The position numbers and the translations under genes were made by a program. A DNA stretch of 64,000 nucleotides from Streptomyces echinatus (GTDB lineage Bacteria > Actinomycetota > Actinomycetes > Streptomycetales > Streptomycetaceae): the NCBI RefSeq assembly GCF_014203595.1, contig NZ_JACHJK010000003.1, forward strand, positions 639,564-703,563, given 5' to 3'. Positions within the stretch are counted from its first letter, which is position 1. Every line of letters begins with the position of its first letter. Below, piece after piece: positions 7,944 to 15,858 of this stretch. The notes under the pieces were generated by a model. The model was not told the origin of the DNA, did no database searches, and saw only the letters and a program-made list of their open reading frames with translations.

Positions 7944-8849
7944 ATGTCCAAAGCAATCACTTTCTCCGAGTACGGCCCGCCCGAGGTGCTGCGTCTGTCG
8001 GAGGTCACCGCACCCGAGCCCGGTCCGGGCCAGGTCCGGATCCGGGTGCGGGCCGCCTCCGTGAACCCCCTCGACTTGAAGATCCGTTCCGGTCTGATGG
8101 CCGGCACCGTCCCGGTCCGCTTCCCGGTGATCCCGGGCCTGGACGCGGCTGGCGTCGTCGATGCGGTCGGCGAGGGGGCGGACGTGACCGTGGGGGCCGA
8201 GGTCCTCGGCTCCGCCGTCGGCGGCAGCTACGGCGAGTACGCCCTGCTCGACCGGCCCGTGGCCAAGCCCGAGGCGCTGTCCTGGGAGGTCGCCGCCTCC
8301 CTGGTCACGGTCGGCCGGACGGCGTTCCGGGTCCTGGAGCAGCTGGGTGTGCAGGCCGGCCGGACCCTGCTCGTCCACGGCGCCGCCGGCAGCGTCGGCT
8401 TCATCGCCGCCCAGCTGGCCGTCGCCCGCGGTATCACCGTCGTCGGAACGGTCGGCGAGCACGACATCGAGCGCGTCACCGCACTCGGCGCCACCGCGGT
8501 CCGCTACGGCGACGGCTGGGCGGAACGGGTGACGGCCGCCGCTCCGCGGGGAGTCGACTTCGTCTTCGACGCCTCCGGGGCGGGCGTGCTCGCCGACTCC
8601 GTCACCCTCGCCGGTGACAGCGCACGCGTCATCACCATCGCCGACATGTCCGCCGCGCGGCACGGCGTCCGCTTCAGCGCGGGGGACTCCGGCCAGGCGG
8701 GGGAATCCCTGCCGGAGCTGGTGGGGCCGGCCGCCGCCGGCCGGCTCACCGTGCCGGTCTGGCGCACGTATCCCCTGGCGGAAGCGGCACAGGCGCACAC
8801 CGACCTGGAAGCCCGCCGCAACCACGGCAAGGCCGTCCTGACGCCCTGA
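7944..8849 (+). CDS. NADP-dependent zinc-independent oxidoreductase (quinone reductase type)
   Basis: A medium-chain dehydrogenase/reductase of 301 residues without the zinc ligands. The N-terminal SEYGPPEVLRL, VNPLDLKIRSG and PGLDAAGVV segments and the cofactor loop HGAAGSVGFIAAQLA are typical of zeta-crystallin-like quinone oxidoreductases. The ATG at 7944 is chosen over a TTG two codons upstream. It probably reduces quinones or enones with NADPH alongside the ene-reductase. The hairpin just downstream is a likely terminator. Confidence 0.92.
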   Translation: MSKAITFSEYGPPEVLRLSEVTAPEPGPGQVRIRVRAASVNPLDLKIRSGLMAGTVPVRFPVIPGLDAAGVVDAVGEGADVTVGAEVLGSAVGGSYGEYALLDRPVAKPEALSWEVAASLVTVGRTAFRVLEQLGVQAGRTLLVHGAAGSVGFIAAQLAVARGITVVGTVGEHDIERVTALGATAVRYGDGWAERVTAAAPRGVDFVFDASGAGVLADSVTLAGDSARVITIADMSAARHGVRFSAGDSGQAGESLPELVGPAAAGRLTVPVWRTYPLAEAAQAHTDLEARRNHGKAVLTP

Positions 8850-8856
8850 CCCGCGG

Positions 8857-8874
8857 CTGCCGCCACCGCGGCAG
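8857..8874 (+). terminator. Short hairpin after the oxidoreductase gene
   Basis: CTGCCGC-CACC-GCGGCAG, a perfect 7-bp stem eight bases past the stop codon, between two converging genes. Confidence 0.5.
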
Positions 8875-8929
8875 GCGCGCCCCAGGCGTCGGAGTCCCGG
8901 CACGGTCGCCCGGCCGCCCGACGACACCG

Positions 8930-9808
8930 TCAGGCCGGCTGCCACAGGGCCGGCACCGCCGGGGGCTCCCAGCCCGGCTGGGCCGTGTGCGGCTGGAGGC
9001 AGACGTAGGCGTGGTCCGCGTACGTGACCCAGTCTCCCGCCCGGTACCTGCCGCCCACGGTCCACGTGGTTCCGGGCGGGTGGGGACCGGGCCCGGGGCC
9101 CGGGTCCTGCGGGACGTCGAGGACGAAGTCGAACGCCGCCTCCCGGCCGCCGCCCGCGTCGCGCACGGTCATCAGCAGCCGTGGGTCGAAGATCGTGTCG
9201 GTGTTGTTGCGGGGCTCGTTCGGGAAGTACAGCTGCGTGGTCAGAATGGGGCGGCCGGGCGCCTGCACCTTGACGTGGAGGTGCCGCGTGCGGCCCGGGT
9301 AGAGGCCCGGCACGATCGCGGTGAGCGCGTAGGAGCCGCGGGAGTCGGTGTACTGGTGGCCCCGCAGCCGGAAACCGGTGTTGTCGTACGCGCCGTTGTC
9401 GTCGGCCTGCCAGAAGTCCAGCAGGACGCCCGTCAGGGGACGGCAGGCCCGGCCGAAGACGTAACCGGTGACCGTGAGCGGGGTGCCGGGCAGGCCGGGC
9501 TCCAGCAGGCTGGTGCGCTCCGGCGAGTGGGGCTTGAAGTACGGGCCTTCGATCTGCTCCGGGGTGGGATCGTCGCCGTCGTCGCACGGCGGGGTGAGCC
9601 GGGGCGCCGTACCGCTCGCGGCAAGGTCGCGGGCAAGGGCCGGACCGGCGGTCAGGGCGACGGGAACCGCGACGGTGGCCGCGAGCGCCGCGCGCAGTAC
9701 CGTCTTGCGGCGCACGAGCCGGGAAGGACTCGCCTCGCCCGCCGCCCCCTCGCCGTCCGGGCCGGTGCCGTTCCGGCCCGCGCCGTGCGTACCTGCTCCG
9801 TCGTCCAT
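8930..9808 (-). CDS. Secreted intradiol ring-cleavage dioxygenase with C-terminal CBM5/12-like module
   Basis: A 292-residue exported enzyme. A twin-arginine signal (LVRRKTVLRAALAAT, Arg33-Arg34) ends near ALARD at about residue 61. The dioxygenase domain carries the Fe(III) ligands Tyr141, Tyr170, His176 and His178 (YDNTG; YPGRTRHLH). A Pro/Gly linker leads to a module of about 45 residues ending GWEPPAVPALWQPA, the aromatic pattern of CBM5/12 chitin-binding domains. The architecture matches the dioxygenase-CBM fusion described from Streptomyces sp. SirexAA-E that binds lignin-like material. It should cleave catechols outside the cell. An AGGAGGAG site precedes the start. Confidence 0.93.
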   Translation of the reverse strand: MDDGAGTHGAGRNGTGPDGEGAAGEASPSRLVRRKTVLRAALAATVAVPVALTAGPALARDLAASGTAPRLTPPCDDGDDPTPEQIEGPYFKPHSPERTSLLEPGLPGTPLTVTGYVFGRACRPLTGVLLDFWQADDNGAYDNTGFRLRGHQYTDSRGSYALTAIVPGLYPGRTRHLHVKVQAPGRPILTTQLYFPNEPRNNTDTIFDPRLLMTVRDAGGGREAAFDFVLDVPQDPGPGPGPHPPGTTWTVGGRYRAGDWVTYADHAYVCLQPHTAQPGWEPPAVPALWQPA

Positions 9809-9883
9809 GTCTCCTCCTAGGGGGGAAGGCCGGGGCGGATCCGGTCGGGGACGGATCCGTTCCGGGGCCGATCGGCACCGAAC

Positions 9884-10822
9884 CTAGGCGGGCGCGGACG
9901 GCGCTTCGAGGGACTGGTGAGGGCGGCTGTGGTGTTTTCGGAAGTCCCCGGGGCTGCTGCCGGTCTCCCGCCGGAAGAACCGGCTGAAGTAGGCGGGGTC
10001 GGCGAATCCGGTGCGGGCGGCGACCTGCCGTACCGACAGCTGGGTGTGGGCGAGCAGCCGCTGTGCCTGGTAGGCGCGCGCCTCGATCAGCAGCCGTCCC
10101 GGTGGCCGGCCGGTGGCGGCCCGTACCGCCTGCGTGAGGTAGTGGGGCGTGACCCCCAGCCGGTCGGCGCACTCCCGTACGGACCGCCCCGCCGCCTCGG
10201 GACGGGCGATGAGCAGCGCGAAGGCCTCGGCCACGGCGGCGGGGCGCCCCTGGGCCCGCGAGTCACCGCCGGTGCCGCCGCGGTCCGGCAGCCGCGAGGC
10301 GCGCACGACGAGGACATGGAGCAGGGCGCGCAGGACACTCTCGTGCCCCGGGGCCCGCTGCCGGTGCTCGGCGACGAGTTCGGCCATCAGGTGCCGTACG
10401 GACCGGTCGTGGTCGGTGTCCAGCCCGAACCAGCACTGTTCGCCGAGCTTGCGCAGTGTCTCGCGGTCGCCGGGGTGGTCCACCAGGAAGTCGTCGGTGA
10501 ACAGCACGAGCGTGCCCTCCGGTCCCCGGCCGCCCTCCCAGTGGTGCACCTGGCCGGGCAGGATCACGGCCAGGTGCGGGGGCCGCAACGGCCAGCGCGC
10601 GAGGTCGACGACGTGGGCGCCGGAACCGGCGCTGACGTGGACGATCTCGTAGAACGTGTGCCGGTGCGGGCGGTCCCAGCGGGACAGCGGCCCCACCGCC
10701 TCGAAGGAGCCGGCGGCGAACGGGACGGCACCGGGTCCGGCAACCTCCAGCCGGTGGAGGGGCACGTCCCCGGGCGGGGGTGGCAGGCTGGGGGTTCCCG
10801 GTAGGACGGTGGTGCTGCGCAT
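9884..10822 (-). CDS. AraC family transcriptional regulator
   Basis: About 312 residues: an N-terminal cupin sensing domain (HRHTFYEIVHV, VILPGQVHHW) and a C-terminal double HTH (LGVTPHYLTQAVRAATG; QVAARTGFADPAYFSRFFRR). I place the start at 10822, with GAGAGGGGAG seven bases upstream, rather than at 10858. It lies 75 bp upstream of and co-directional with the dioxygenase, and divergent to a LysR gene. It is the most likely activator of the dioxygenase gene, responding to an aromatic compound; this is inference from position. Confidence 0.9.
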   Translation of the reverse strand: MRSTTVLPGTPSLPPPPGDVPLHRLEVAGPGAVPFAAGSFEAVGPLSRWDRPHRHTFYEIVHVSAGSGAHVVDLARWPLRPPHLAVILPGQVHHWEGGRGPEGTLVLFTDDFLVDHPGDRETLRKLGEQCWFGLDTDHDRSVRHLMAELVAEHRQRAPGHESVLRALLHVLVVRASRLPDRGGTGGDSRAQGRPAAVAEAFALLIARPEAAGRSVRECADRLGVTPHYLTQAVRAATGRPPGRLLIEARAYQAQRLLAHTQLSVRQVAARTGFADPAYFSRFFRRETGSSPGDFRKHHSRPHQSLEAPSAPA

Positions 10823-10936
10823 CGGCCGCGCTCCCCTCTCGACGGTTCGTCGGGTCACTCATCGGTACCCCACCGGCACGGATCAGGTACAGACCAACCT
10901 CTTGCCCCGCGTCCGTAAGGACCGCAAGCTCCCCTC

Positions 10937-11920
10937 ATGGAGCTGGAGTTGCGGCATCTCAAGACCATTCGGACCATCGCGGAGGCAGGCAGCCTGACCA
11001 AGGCGGCGACGGCGCTCGGACTCGCGCAGCCCGCGCTCAGCGCACAGCTCAGGCGTATCGAACGCGCCCTGGGCGGCCCGCTGTTCGAGCGGGGGCGGCA
11101 CGGCGTGCGGGCCACCGCCCTCGGCGAGCTGGTCCTGGAACGCACCCGGATCGTGCTGCCCGCGGTGAGCGAACTCCAGCGGGAGGCGGCCCGGTTCGCG
11201 CGCACACGGCGGGCCGGGGAGCGGCTGCGGCTCGGCGGCACGCACGGGCCGCTGCTGGGCGCGCTGGTCGACCGGCTGGCGGACGCCGCCCCCTGCACCG
11301 CCGTGACCACCCGCGCCTCCTGGTCGGAGCGGGAGCTGGCCGGGCTGCTGGGCGAGGGACGCCTGGACTTCGCGCTCGCCGGCGTCTGCGGCTCCGCTCC
11401 CCTGCCCGACACCCCGCACCTCGTCTGGGAGGAGATCGCCGTCGACCCCGTCTTCGTCATGCTCGCCGACGGTCATCCGCTCACCCGCGGGCGGGAGATC
11501 GACCTGGCCGCGCTCGCGGACGAGGAGTGGGCGTGCGTCCCGGGCGACGGCTGTTTCGCGGACTGTTTCACCGCGGCCTGCGCCCGGGCCGCATTCACGC
11601 CCCGCCGCATGTACGAGACGGACACCTCCTCGTGCGTGCATCTGGTGCAGGTGGGCCGGGCGGTGGGGCTGTGCCGGGCCACGTTCCCGCCGACGCCCGG
11701 GCTCACCACCCGCCCGCTCGCCGGGACGCCGCTGGTGTGGCGGCATCTGCTGGGCTGGCATCCGGCCGGCCAGCAGCCGGACACCGCGGCCACGGTGCTG
11801 GCTCAGGCCCGCGCGGCGCACGCGGGGGCGGCGGCGCGCAGCGACAGCTACGCGCGCTGGCTCTCCCGGCGCGGGGAACCGGATGCCGCGACACACCGGC
11901 GCACCGGCCGAGCGTCCTGA
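10937..11920 (+). CDS. LysR family transcriptional regulator
   Basis: A 327-residue LTTR. The N-terminal wHTH reads LRHLKTIRTIAEAGSLTKAA with the recognition region LGLAQPALSAQLRRIERALG, followed by the periplasmic-binding-fold sensor domain. It is divergent to the AraC gene over a 114-bp intergenic region and co-directional with the secreted protease gene 129 bp downstream. It could control the protease, the AraC gene or itself; no clear T-N11-A site was picked out. Confidence 0.93.
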   Translation: MELELRHLKTIRTIAEAGSLTKAATALGLAQPALSAQLRRIERALGGPLFERGRHGVRATALGELVLERTRIVLPAVSELQREAARFARTRRAGERLRLGGTHGPLLGALVDRLADAAPCTAVTTRASWSERELAGLLGEGRLDFALAGVCGSAPLPDTPHLVWEEIAVDPVFVMLADGHPLTRGREIDLAALADEEWACVPGDGCFADCFTAACARAAFTPRRMYETDTSSCVHLVQVGRAVGLCRATFPPTPGLTTRPLAGTPLVWRHLLGWHPAGQQPDTAATVLAQARAAHAGAAARSDSYARWLSRRGEPDAATHRRTGRAS

Positions 11921-12048
11921 GGAACCGGCCACCGTCCCGGGGAGGCGGGTGCATAACACGGGGGCAGGGGGTCGGCTGACGTCTTATCGGCCGCGGGGTG
12001 ACCTCCCTACGGTTTCGGCACTCCCACCGAATCCGAGGAGATCTCCCC

Positions 12049-13443
12049 ATGCTCCAACGACACCTCAGAGCCGCGTGCGCCGCCGCCGCGGCGGCGGGTG
12101 CCCTGCTCGTGGCCGGGCTCAGCGGCTCCGCGAGCGCCCAGCCGTCCGCCTCCCCCACCCTGCCCACCGCGGCCGAGACCCTCCGCGCCGCCGACGCACC
12201 CCCCGCCCTCCTCGGCGCGCTCCAGCGGGACCTCGGCCTGAACCGGCAGCAGGCGCTGCGCCGGCTGGCCAACGAAGCCGAGGCGGGCGCCACCGCGGGC
12301 CGGCTGCGGGCCGCGCTGGGCACGGACTTCGCGGGCGCCTGGGTGCGCGGCACGGAGTCGAGCACGCTGAACGTGGCCACCACGGACCCGGCCGACGTGC
12401 CGGCGATCCGGGCGCGGGGTGCCGACGCGGTCGTCGTGGACCACTCCCTGGCGGCGCTCGACGCGGCCAAGGCACGGGTGGACCGCGCCGCCGCGCACCG
12501 CGGCACCACCGGTTCCCCGGTCTGGTACGTCGACGTGCGCGCCAACACGCTGGTGGTGCGGGCGATACGGGCGGACGCCGCGCGCTCCCTGCTGACGGCC
12601 GCGCACGTCGACGCCTCCTTGGCCCGGATCGTGAAGTCGGCCGAACATCCCCGTCCGCTGTACGACCTGCGCGGCGGTGACGCGTACTACATCGACAACA
12701 GCAGCCGCTGCTCGATCGGGTTCCCGGTGACGCGGGGCAGCCAGCAGGGCTTCGCCACGGCCGGTCACTGCGGGCGCGCGGGCAGCTCCACCACCGGCTC
12801 CAACCGGGTCGCGCAGGGCACCTTCCAGGCGTCGGTCTTCCCCGGCAACGACATGGCGTGGGTGGCGGCCAACGCGAGCTGGACCGCGACGCCGGACGTC
12901 AACGGCTCCGCCGTCCAGGTCGCGGGGTCCGCCCAGGCGCCGGTGGGTTCCTCCGTGTGCCGCTCCGGCTCCACGACGGGCTGGCACTGCGGCACCGTGC
13001 AGCAGCTCAACGCCAGCGTGACGTACCAGGAGGGCACCGTCACCGGCGTCACCCGCACCTCGGTGTGCGCCGAACCGGGCGACTCGGGCGGCTCGTTCAT
13101 CTCCGGGAGCCAGGCGCAGGGAGTCACCTCGGGCGGCTCGGGCAACTGTACGAGCGGCGGTACGACGTACTTCCAGCCGGTCAACCCGATCCTGCAGTCC
13201 TACGGTCTCACCCTGAAGACGGCCGGGACCGGCCCCGGCGACCCGGGCGACCCCGGTGACCCGGGTGACCCGGGCGATCCGGGCGATCCGGGCGATCCGG
13301 GCGGCACCTGGTCGGCCGGCACCGTCTACCGGGCGGGCGACACGGTGACGTACGGCGGTGCCGCCTACCGCTGCCTGCAGGGCCATCAGGCCCAGCCGGG
13401 CTGGGAACCGCCGAACACGCCGGCACTGTGGCAGCGGGTGTGA
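12049..13443 (+). CDS. Secreted S1 family serine protease (streptogrisin C-like) with CBM5/12-like module
   Basis: A 464-residue preproprotein. A Sec signal peptide ends near SGSASAQPS; an alpha-lytic-type propeptide covers about residues 40-215. The chymotrypsin-fold domain has His240 (TAGHCG), Asp268 (GNDMAW) and Ser346 (GDSGGS), with paired cysteines. A Gly-Asp-Pro repeat linker joins a C-terminal module ending GWEPPNTPALWQRV. The layout is that of streptogrisin C, a chitin-binding protease. The ATG at 12049 follows GAGGAG. It lies downstream of a LysR gene and ends with a strong terminator. Confidence 0.94.
   Translation: MLQRHLRAACAAAAAAGALLVAGLSGSASAQPSASPTLPTAAETLRAADAPPALLGALQRDLGLNRQQALRRLANEAEAGATAGRLRAALGTDFAGAWVRGTESSTLNVATTDPADVPAIRARGADAVVVDHSLAALDAAKARVDRAAAHRGTTGSPVWYVDVRANTLVVRAIRADAARSLLTAAHVDASLARIVKSAEHPRPLYDLRGGDAYYIDNSSRCSIGFPVTRGSQQGFATAGHCGRAGSSTTGSNRVAQGTFQASVFPGNDMAWVAANASWTATPDVNGSAVQVAGSAQAPVGSSVCRSGSTTGWHCGTVQQLNASVTYQEGTVTGVTRTSVCAEPGDSGGSFISGSQAQGVTSGGSGNCTSGGTTYFQPVNPILQSYGLTLKTAGTGPGDPGDPGDPGDPGDPGDPGDPGGTWSAGTVYRAGDTVTYGGAAYRCLQGHQAQPGWEPPNTPALWQRV
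13237..13299 (+). repeat. Seven 9-bp tandem repeats encoding Gly-Asp-Pro
   Basis: Units GGCGACCCG/GGTGACCCG/GGCGATCCG run head to tail without interruption and encode the interdomain linker of the protease. Such repeats can vary in copy number between strains. Confidence 0.9.
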
Positions 13444-13467
13444 GTGGCTGATCTGCCGGCCGACCAC

Positions 13468-13501
13468 GGGCCCGGGCGCTGACGACGGAGCGCCCGGGCC
13501 C
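13468..13501 (+). terminator. Strong terminator hairpin after the protease gene
   Basis: GGGCCCGGGCGCT and AGCGCCCGGGCCC form a perfect 13-bp GC-rich stem with an 8-base loop, 25 bp past the stop codon. Confidence 0.85.
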
Positions 13502-13653
13502 CTTCCCGCCGCGTCCGGCCGGGGCGGAACACGCCGCGACGAGGCCACCGCCTACGTCAGGCGCCTGACGGCGGACAAGCGGTACTCCGCGACGTCTACT
13601 GAGAGCGGCCACCGCCCAGCCCGTGTCGCCACCGGGGCGATGATCAAGGCCAC

Positions 13654-13659
13654 TACGCT
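13654..13659 (+). promoter_or_regulatory. Possible -10 box of a leaderless promoter
   Basis: TACGCT lies seven bases before the ATG at 13667 and no Shine-Dalgarno sequence is present, the same geometry as at 212-225. Confidence 0.45.
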
Positions 13660-13666
13660 CGTGCCC

Positions 13667-14626
13667 ATGGTTGAGCATCGCATGGTTGACGTGAACGGCG
13701 TTCGACTGCACATCGCCGAGCAGGGTGACGGCCCTCTGGTGGTGCTCCTGCACGGCTTCCCCGAGTCGTGGCACTCCTGGCACCGCCAGTTCGGCCCGCT
13801 GGCCGAGGCGGGCTTCCGGGTCGTCGCGCCCGACCAGCGTGGATACGGGCGCAGCGACCGTCCCGACGCGGTCGAGGCGTACACGATCCTCCACCTGGTG
13901 GGCGATGTCGTCGGGCTGATCCGGGCCCTGGGCGAGGAGAAGGCGTACGTCGTCGGGCACGACTGGGGCGCGCCGGTGGCCTGGCACACCGCGCTGCTGC
14001 GTCCGGACCTGGTGCGCGGGGTGGCCGGGTTGAGCGTGCCGCCCCCGTTCCGGGGGACGCAGCCTCCGCTGGCCGCCATGGAGAAGATGTTCGACGGCCG
14101 CTTCTACTGGAACTACTTCAACCGGCCCGGTGTCGCCGATGCCGAGTTCGCCGAGAACCCCCGAACCACCTTGCGGAAGTTCTTCTACTGGGCTTCCGGG
14201 GACTCCCCCGACGCCGGCACGGGCAAGCAGCCGCTCGTCGACCCCGAGCGCGGCTGGCTGGCCACCATGCCGGACCCGCAGGCGCTGCCCGAGTGGTTCG
14301 GCGAGGAGGATCTCGACGCCCTCACCGAGAGCTTCGCCAAGGGCTTCACCGGGGCCCTCAACTGGTACCGCAACCTCGACCGCAACTGGGAACTGACCGC
14401 TCCCTGGCACGGTGCCGTCGTCTCCACGCCCGCCCTGTACATCTACGGCGACCGGGACGTCGTTCCCGCCTTTCCCGGCACACCCGAACTGATCGAGCGT
14501 CTCCCGGCCCTGATGCCCGATCTGCGGCGCGAACCCCTCAAGCTCGCGGGCTGCGGTCACTGGACCCAGCAGGAGCGGCCGGACGAGGTGAACGCGGCGC
14601 TGATCGACTTCCTCAGGGGCTGCTGA
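13667..14626 (+). CDS. Alpha/beta hydrolase, epoxide hydrolase type
   Basis: A 319-residue alpha/beta hydrolase. HGFPESWHSWH supplies the HGxP oxyanion motif, GHDWGAPVAW the nucleophile elbow with Asp as nucleophile, YGDRDVVP the acid and GCGHWTQQE the catalytic His. An Asp nucleophile with HGxP is the pattern of soluble epoxide hydrolases rather than esterases. The ATG at 13667 fits a leaderless transcript; a second ATG lies five codons later. It appears to be a single-gene unit, probably a cytosolic detoxification enzyme. Confidence 0.92.
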   Translation: MVEHRMVDVNGVRLHIAEQGDGPLVVLLHGFPESWHSWHRQFGPLAEAGFRVVAPDQRGYGRSDRPDAVEAYTILHLVGDVVGLIRALGEEKAYVVGHDWGAPVAWHTALLRPDLVRGVAGLSVPPPFRGTQPPLAAMEKMFDGRFYWNYFNRPGVADAEFAENPRTTLRKFFYWASGDSPDAGTGKQPLVDPERGWLATMPDPQALPEWFGEEDLDALTESFAKGFTGALNWYRNLDRNWELTAPWHGAVVSTPALYIYGDRDVVPAFPGTPELIERLPALMPDLRREPLKLAGCGHWTQQERPDEVNAALIDFLRGC

Positions 14627-14786
14627 TCCGGTTGCCTGAGTGCCGCGCCCACCCCGACCCGATCGGGCACGGCTTGCCGGGCCGGACGGGGTGCCCGCCG
14701 CCTGGCGTGGTGATCACGCGAGAGGAAGGGGGACCGGGAGTGCTGGAGCGTCTCAACCGGACCCTGGAACGCAGGGGAACAGCAGC

Positions 14787-15336
14787 ATGCGGTATCGCAT
14801 CGCGGACCGGCCCGACTTCAGCGTCGTCGGCCTGAAGGCCCGGGTGCCGTTGGTGCACGCGGGGCCGAACCAGGCGATCACCGACTTCGTGCGGGATCGA
14901 CCCGGGGATACTGGGGCGTCTGGAGAAGCTGTCGGACCAGGAGCCGCGGGGCGTCGTCGCCGCCTGCGACGACCTGGACCCGAGCCGCGCCGCGGGCACC
15001 GAACTCGACTGCTACCAGGGCGTGATCCCGTCCGCGGCGGCCCCCGAGGGCACGGCCGTCCTGGCCGTGCCGGCCGGCGGCTGGGCGGTCTTCACGGTCT
15101 CCGGTCCGGCTCCGCGGGCCATCCAGGAGCTGTGGCGGGACGTGTTCACGCAGTGGTTCCCGTCCAACCCCTACCGCGGCCGCCCCGGCACCGGTCCATC
15201 CGGCTCGGCGCCGCCCGGCAGCCGGTCGGCTACGGCGTCGTCCCGGTGCGGGACGGGCGCCCGGTGTCGACGTCGCGGGCGCGGGCGGCGATCGACGGGG
15301 TCAGCCGTCGGGCCAGCAGACCGAGGGCCTGCGTGA
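14787..15336 (+). pseudogene. Effector-binding (GyrI-like) domain protein, frameshifted and truncated
   Basis: The N-terminus MRYRIADRPDFSVVGLK reads like a small-molecule binding domain of the AraC-effector/GyrI type. After FVR near 14900 the frame breaks; the continuation IDPGILGRLEKLSDQEPRG is in another plus frame, as if the bases encoding one Gly were shortened. The second part stays convincing to about FPSNPYRGRPG near 15185, then becomes low-complexity where it runs into the 3' end of the opposing MarR gene. Two lesions, frameshift and lost C-terminus, argue for a real pseudogene, though the first could be a sequencing error. Confidence 0.65.
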
Positions 15337-15748
15337 CCTCGTGGACGACGGCCGCGTCCGGGGCAGTGCCGTCCGGGCCGGCCAGGGCCGCCGTGAGGGC
15401 GTCGTCGACGGTCGCGGCGCGGACCTCGGCGACCCGGGCGGAGGGCTGCGCGGCGGGTCGGATCAGCCGGCGTCGCCGGTCGGCGGGATCGGGCTCCGTG
15501 TCGACCGAGCCCGCCTGTTCCAGCCGGGCGACGGCGGTGGAGACCTGACTCTGCGGCAGGCCCGTCCGCGTGGCGATCTCGCCGACCGTCGTCCCCGGGT
15601 GGGACACGAGATCGCCGAGGACGACCAGCAGCGAGCGGGTCGGCCCCGGCGTACCGGCTTCCACCTGTGGCATCGCCTGTTCGCCGATCTTCATCAAGGT
15701 GCGGCCCAGCAGGAACAGTTCGACTCCGTTCATCCCCCGATGATACAT
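15230..15748 (-). CDS. MarR family transcriptional regulator
   Basis: A 172-residue winged-helix protein. HPGTTVGEIATRTGLPQSQV followed by STAVARLEQAGSV is the DNA-binding core and DPADRRRR the wing. The start may be the ATG at 15748, inside the first hexamer of the operator array, or the ATG five codons later at 15733. Divergent to the hydrolase gene at 15859, with an unusually regular operator array between them, so it most likely represses both. Its 3' end overlaps the decayed effector-binding gene on the other strand. Confidence 0.9.
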   Translation of the reverse strand: MYHRGMNGVELFLLGRTLMKIGEQAMPQVEAGTPGPTRSLLVVLGDLVSHPGTTVGEIATRTGLPQSQVSTAVARLEQAGSVDTEPDPADRRRRLIRPAAQPSARVAEVRAATVDDALTAALAGPDGTAPDAAVVHEVTQALGLLARRLTPSIAARARDVDTGRPSRTGTTP

Positions 15749-15804
15749 CGAAAGAGATGCATCTGCCTTTATGCATCTCTATTGATGCATCGAAAGCGAT
15801 GCTT
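15741..15804. promoter_or_regulatory. Array of five ATGCAT-type hexamers at exact 14-bp spacing
   Basis: ATACAT (15743), ATGCAT (15757), ATGCAT (15771), ATGCAT (15785) and ATGCTT (15799) recur every 14 bp. Hexamers two and three also sit in a perfect dyad, AGAGATGCAT-8-ATGCATCTCT (15753-15780). Units one and four share the rest of the 14-mer (CGAAAG). The array spans the divergent MarR and hydrolase promoters and is the likely MarR operator. Confidence 0.75.
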
Positions 15805-15858
15805 TACTGTCGTGTCGTCAGCTCCCGTCACCGACGCCGACCCGCAGGGGGAACCTCC

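Noticed and set aside
13237..13299. CRISPR-like short repeats
   Set aside because: The units are 9 bp with no spacers and encode a Gly-Asp-Pro linker.
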